Below, piece by piece: positions 57,851 through 61,143 of a stretch of 61,143 nt of DNA (the stretch's first letter is position 1; each line of letters starts with the position of its first letter). The notes under the pieces are model-generated. The model worked only from the letters and a program-made list of their open reading frames with translations, was not told where the DNA came from and ran no database searches. Made by a program: the position numbers and the translations under genes. This DNA is from Delftia tsuruhatensis NBRC 16741 (lineage in GTDB: Bacteria; Pseudomonadota; Gammaproteobacteria; Burkholderiales; Burkholderiaceae_C), in contig NZ_BCTO01000017.1 in the NCBI RefSeq assembly GCF_001571325.1, forward strand, positions 1 through 61,143, read 5' to 3'.

Positions 57851-58928
57851 GTCCGGCCTCCTTGTGGTGGACCTCGTTGTGTACTCCGGCGCGTTGCCGT
57901 GCAAGGCCCGCCAGCCCGATCAGCCCCATCAGTCCTTTCGGCAGCAGGGCCACGAGCACGATGATGGCCAGGCCCAGGCTCAGCTGCCAGTGGTCGGCCA
58001 TGGGGCCGACGATGGCATGCGTGGACAGCACCTCCTTGAGCGCGACGAAGGCCACCGTGCCCAGCACGGCGCCGCGCAGCGAGCCCAGGCCGCCGAGGAT
58101 GACCATCAGCAGCACCTCGCCCGAGTGGTGCCAGGACAGCAGCTCGGGGTTGACCACGGCATCGCGCACCGCCAGCAGAAAGCCTGCCACGCCAGCCAGC
58201 ATGCCGGCCAGCACGAAGGCCGCGAGCTTGTACCCGTAGGTGGTAAAGCCGGCCGCACGCATGCGCTGTTCGTTGACGCGTATGCCCGCCAGCGCCGCGC
58301 CGAAGCGCGACTGGCGCAGCCCGGCCAGGAAGGCATAGACCAGCACCAGGGCGGCCAGCACCAGGTAGTACTGCACGCGCGGGATTTCCATGTCGATGGC
58401 GCCCAGCGCGGGCCGGGCCATCAGGTAGATGCCATCGCTGCCGCCGCCGATGCCCGTGTCGTGGACCACGAAGTAGGCCATCTGTGCGAAGGCCAGCGTC
58501 ACCATGATGAAGTAGATGCCGCGCGTGCGCAGGCTCAGCAGGCCCACCAGCAGCGCATAGCCACCCGAGGCCAGCAGCGCCCAGCCCAGCATGGCCGGCA
58601 GGCTGCCGCCCTCGTTGCCTGCGGACAGCACGGCGGCATAGGCGCCCAGGCCCATGAAGGCCGCATGCCCCAGGCTCACCAGGCCCGTGCCGCCCACCAG
58701 CAGCTGCAGGCTGAGCGCGAAGATGGCCAGGATCATGGTCTTGACCACCAGTCCCGACAGATAGTCCGACCACCAGGGGCCGGCCAGCGCCAGCAGCGCC
58801 ACGCAGGCCAGCGGCACGGCGCAGGCCTGCCATCGGCAGGCGCGCTGCGGCATCTCTACGGGCTGCACAGGCTGCAGGGGCTGCACGGCAGCTGCCAGTA
58901 GCGCCGGAGAAGGATTGGATACGGCCAT
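57843..58928 (-). CDS. livM: ABC transporter permease LivM
   Basis: A 361-residue permease with about 10 TM segments and the LivM block (LVSLGHAAFMGLGAYAAVL at about 82-100; RFGAALAGIRVNEQRM; GGLGSLRGAVLG). Part of the inner-membrane pore with LivH. AAGGAG precedes the ATG, 3 bases after the LivH stop. The N-terminus has an extra Gln/Pro/Val-rich segment (QPLQPVQPVE) before TM1. Confidence 0.95.
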   Translation of the reverse strand: MAVSNPSPALLAAAVQPLQPVQPVEMPQRACRWQACAVPLACVALLALAGPWWSDYLSGLVVKTMILAIFALSLQLLVGGTGLVSLGHAAFMGLGAYAAVLSAGNEGGSLPAMLGWALLASGGYALLVGLLSLRTRGIYFIMVTLAFAQMAYFVVHDTGIGGGSDGIYLMARPALGAIDMEIPRVQYYLVLAALVLVYAFLAGLRQSRFGAALAGIRVNEQRMRAAGFTTYGYKLAAFVLAGMLAGVAGFLLAVRDAVVNPELLSWHHSGEVLLMVILGGLGSLRGAVLGTVAFVALKEVLSTHAIVGPMADHWQLSLGLAIIVLVALLPKGLMGLIGLAGLARQRAGVHNEVHHKEAGHG

Positions 58929-58931
58929 TGT

Positions 58932-59804
58932 TCAGCTCCTTTGCCCCATCAGGCCCTGGGGCCGCCACACCAGCACCACCGCCATCAGCAGGTAGACGCT
59001 CATGCCGCTGAGCTCCTGGAAGAACAGCTTGCCGAAGGTATCGACAAAGCCCACCAGCAGCGAGGCCAGCAGCGCGCCCGTGATCGAGCCGATGCCGCCG
59101 ATCACCACCACCACGAAGCAGATGATGAGCACGTTGCCGCCCATGCCCGGATAGACCGAACTCATGGGCGCGGCGATCATGCCCGCCAGTGCCGCCAGCG
59201 CCACGCCGATGGCGAAGACGATGCGGTACAGGCGCTTCACGTCGATGCCCAGGCCGCGCACCATGTCGCGGTTGCTGGCGCCCGCGCGCACCATCATTCC
59301 CAGGCGCGTGCGGTGGACCACCCAGTACAGCGCCAGCGCCACCAGCAGGCACACGCCCGAGGCGAACAGCCGGTACCACGGATAGCTCATGAGCCCGCCC
59401 AGCGAGAAGCTGCCCGACAGCCAGCCGGGCAGCGGCACGCCATGCACGTCGTTGCCCGCCAGCAGCGAGCGCAGCTCCTCGAACACCAGGATCAGCCCGA
59501 AGGTCATCAGCACCTGCTGCAGGTGCTCGCGCTCGTAGAGGTAGCTGAAGAAGGCCCACTCCAGCGCATAGCCCAGCACCACGGTCAGCGCCACGCCGGC
59601 CAGCAGCATGGTGATGAAGTGCTGGCCCAGCAGCGGGGACAGCGCAAAGGCCATGTAGGCGCCGATCATGTAGAAGCTGCCATGGGCCAGGTTGATCACG
59701 CCCATGATCCCGAAGATCAGCGTCAGGCCGGAGGCCAGCAGGAACAGCAGCAGCCCGTACTGGACGGCGTTCAGGCACTGCACGAGAAAGGTGGCAAGGT
59801 CCAT
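58932..59804 (-). CDS. livH: ABC transporter permease LivH
   Basis: A 290-residue permease with about 8 TM segments and LivH blocks (LTLIFGIMGVINLAHGSFYM at about 27-46, SNRDMVRGLGIDVKRLYRI, and VVIGGIGSITGALLASLLVG). Forms the pore with LivM. The ATG at 59804 is used; a longer frame reaches 59858 but would run into the LivJ end. Lies 50 bases after livJ. Confidence 0.95.
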   Translation of the reverse strand: MDLATFLVQCLNAVQYGLLLFLLASGLTLIFGIMGVINLAHGSFYMIGAYMAFALSPLLGQHFITMLLAGVALTVVLGYALEWAFFSYLYEREHLQQVLMTFGLILVFEELRSLLAGNDVHGVPLPGWLSGSFSLGGLMSYPWYRLFASGVCLLVALALYWVVHRTRLGMMVRAGASNRDMVRGLGIDVKRLYRIVFAIGVALAALAGMIAAPMSSVYPGMGGNVLIICFVVVVIGGIGSITGALLASLLVGFVDTFGKLFFQELSGMSVYLLMAVVLVWRPQGLMGQRS

Positions 59805-59854
59805 GGCGATGTCCGTATGCGTGCGTATTCGTCCGTATGAGTGCGCCCCGCGCC

Positions 59855-61018
59855 TCACATGCGGCAGCCGCGGCCGGTATCGCCCAGGGCCTTGATGGCC
59901 ACGCCCATGCGCTGGTTCTCCTTGCCCACGACCTTGCGCAGGTACATGTCCTGCACGGGGTTGTGCGACTTGCTGATAGTGAAGTCACCGCGCGGGCTGG
60001 GGATGGTGGCCTTCTCGATGGCCTGGCGGAACTCGGCCTTCTTCGCGATGTCGCCGCCCGCCGCCTTCAGGCCCACGCCCAGCATCTGGGCGGCGTCGTA
60101 GCCCTGCACGGCATACACATCGGGCATCAGCTTGTAGGCCTGGGCATAGGCGGAGCGAAAGCGCCGGTCGCGCTCCGTGCCCAGCTCGTCGGCGTAGTGC
60201 AGCGTGGTCAGCACCCCCTGGGCGGCCTCGCCCTGGGCCTCCAGCGTGCCGTCGGTCAGAAAGCCCGAGCCGTACAGCGGGATGGTCTTGTGCAGGCCGG
60301 CCGCGTGGTAGTCCTTGACGAACTTGACGGCGCCCGCGCCCGCGAAGAAGGCAAACACCGCATCGGGCCTGGCCGCCGCGATCTCGGTCAGCAGGGCCTG
60401 GAACTCCACGTTGGGAAAGGGCACGGTGAGCTGCTTGCTGACCTTGCCGCCCTCCTTCTCGAAGCCTTCCTTGAAGGCATTGGTCATCTCCTCGCCGGCC
60501 GCGTATTTCCAGGTGATGGTCATGGCGGTTTTCCTGCCCTCCTGCCTGGCCGCCACCACGCCCATGGGATAGGAGGACTGCCAGTTGGAGAAGGACGAGC
60601 GGAAGATGTTGGGCGCGCACATGGCGCCCGTGACCGCATCGGCGCCCGCATTGGGCACGATGAGCACGGTGCCGCTTTCCTTGGCAGCGCGCGCCATGGC
60701 CATGGCCACGCCCGAATGCACGGTGCCCACCAGCACATCGACCTTGTCGCGCTTGATCAGGCGGTTGACGTTGTCCGTGGCCTTGGCCGGATCGGACTCG
60801 TCATCGACCTTGAAGAACTCGATCTCGCGCCCGCCCAGCCTGCCGCCCTGCTCGTTCACGAACATGCGAAAGCCGTTTTCTATGGCCGAGCCCAGCGCCG
60901 CATAGGTGCCGCTGTAAGGCAGCATGAAGCCGACCTTGATCCTGTCCTGCGCATATGCGCCGCAGGACAGGGAGGCCGTCAGGGCGAGGACGGCCCAGTG
61001 TTTGCGATCGGTGTTCAT
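59855..61018 (-). CDS. livJ: Branched-chain amino-acid-type periplasmic binding protein LivJ
   Basis: A 387-residue periplasmic type I binding protein with a signal peptide (ends CGAYA-Q near 26) and the LivJ/UrtA-like fold (IKVGFMLPYSGTYAALGSA at about 28-46; VNRLIKRDKVDVLVG; FRSSFSN). It delivers the ligand to LivHM. A perfect Shine-Dalgarno sequence, AAGGAGACACGC, precedes the ATG at 61018. First gene of the operon; the ligand could be an amino acid, amide or aromatic acid, since no catabolic genes adjoin. Confidence 0.94.
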   Translation of the reverse strand: MNTDRKHWAVLALTASLSCGAYAQDRIKVGFMLPYSGTYAALGSAIENGFRMFVNEQGGRLGGREIEFFKVDDESDPAKATDNVNRLIKRDKVDVLVGTVHSGVAMAMARAAKESGTVLIVPNAGADAVTGAMCAPNIFRSSFSNWQSSYPMGVVAARQEGRKTAMTITWKYAAGEEMTNAFKEGFEKEGGKVSKQLTVPFPNVEFQALLTEIAAARPDAVFAFFAGAGAVKFVKDYHAAGLHKTIPLYGSGFLTDGTLEAQGEAAQGVLTTLHYADELGTERDRRFRSAYAQAYKLMPDVYAVQGYDAAQMLGVGLKAAGGDIAKKAEFRQAIEKATIPSPRGDFTISKSHNPVQDMYLRKVVGKENQRMGVAIKALGDTGRGCRM

Positions 61019-61104
61019 GCGTGTCTCCTTGTGGTGGATGGGTCTTGCTTTGCGGGTTTTGCTCACACAATTCATTTCGGTTCTCCATGGCACTGCCACG
61101 CCCC

Positions 61105-61143
61105 TTGAAACTGGCGCGTCCCAAAGCGAGGGACACCGAGGAA
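61105..61143. repeat. Left end of the dispersed GC-rich intergenic repeat (cut by window edge)
   Basis: The last 39 bases run TTGAAACTGGCGCG, CCCAAAGCGAG, GGACACCGAGGAA, in plus orientation. The same order is visible at 1372-1407 (ATGGCG..., GACACCAAGGAA) and in the inverted copy at 20080-20115. The element continues beyond the window. Confidence 0.7.

Noticed and set aside
1..61143. tRNA, rRNA, insertion sequences, prophage genes, known riboswitches
   Set aside because: I looked for cloverleaf ends, transposase motifs, integrase genes and conserved riboswitch cores by eye and saw none; a covariance-model search could still find a short RNA.

Overview
The window is chromosomal DNA from a GC-rich betaproteobacterium, most likely Comamonadaceae and close to Delftia or Comamonas. 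This rests on base composition, densely packed overlapping operons, betaproteobacterial gene types (Bug/TctC binding protein, PEP/IPTL-type sorting tail, GTP-type PEP carboxykinase, minCDE order) and a dispersed GC-rich intergenic repeat. The assignment is inference; no 16S or other marker gene is present. I saw no tRNA, rRNA, insertion sequence, prophage or CRISPR array.

Layout. (1) 1-6538, minus: a tightly coupled operon, outer-membrane NodT lipoprotein > FtsX-type permease > ABC ATPase > HlyD-type lipoprotein > MtnX-like HAD phosphatase > alpha/beta hydrolase > 4-TM EamA protein, running off the left edge. It looks like an export machine with small-molecule or lipid tailoring enzymes. (2) 6539-9912, plus: an orphan fimbrial adhesin and an OmpR-type two-component pair. 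A matched pair of motifs built from direct repeats one helical turn apart sits upstream of both the NodT operon and the regulator, so the pair may control the export operon. (3) 9939-13898: TetR regulator divergent from an AidB-like acyl-CoA dehydrogenase and an acyl-CoA ligase. (4) 13956-16266, minus: AraC/PchR-like regulator with a Fur-like box, and a DUF2218-siderophore-interacting fusion. (5) 16355-23243: threonine ammonia-lyase, a 49-residue membrane peptide, PEP carboxykinase, an unknown membrane protein divergent from a LysR regulator, a phosphoesterase, and a UspA protein behind an FNR/ANR-like box. (6) 23460-27137: a 1225-residue secreted protein with an FN3 domain and an IPTL-CTERM-like tail.

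(7) 27301-36616, plus: a homoprotocatechuate meta-cleavage operon (hpaG1, hpaG2, hpaE, a Bug binding protein, a two-subunit LigA/LigB-type dioxygenase, hpaF, hpaH, gabD-like, hpaI, then a MarR regulator). It takes 3,4-dihydroxyphenylacetate through ring cleavage, dehydrogenation, decarboxylation, isomerisation, hydration and aldol cleavage to pyruvate and succinic semialdehyde, which the GabD-like enzyme oxidises to succinate. The 4-hydroxyphenylacetate hydroxylase HpaB is not in the window. (8) 36661-45576: a DnaQ-like exonuclease, flavin reductase, amino-acid permease, a DUF5666 lipoprotein, a PepSY/response-regulator/PhoQ-like kinase operon, and minCDE. (9) 45745-50968, minus: enoyl-CoA hydratase, two acyl-CoA dehydrogenases and acetoacetyl-CoA synthetase. 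(10) 51164-54789, plus: uracil/xanthine permease, acetyl-CoA hydrolase/CoA-transferase and a hotdog thioesterase. (11) 54897-56353: an AbiEi/AbiEii type IV toxin-antitoxin pair behind a promoter bracketed by an 8-bp inverted repeat. (12) 56386-61018, minus: a complete branched-chain-amino-acid-type ABC transporter (LivJ > H > M > G > F).

The least routine items are the export/tailoring operon at the left edge and its possible two-component operators, the LigAB-type dioxygenase inside an hpa operon, the intergenic repeat family, the AAK-stop tandem repeat after the siderophore-interacting gene, and the AbiE promoter.
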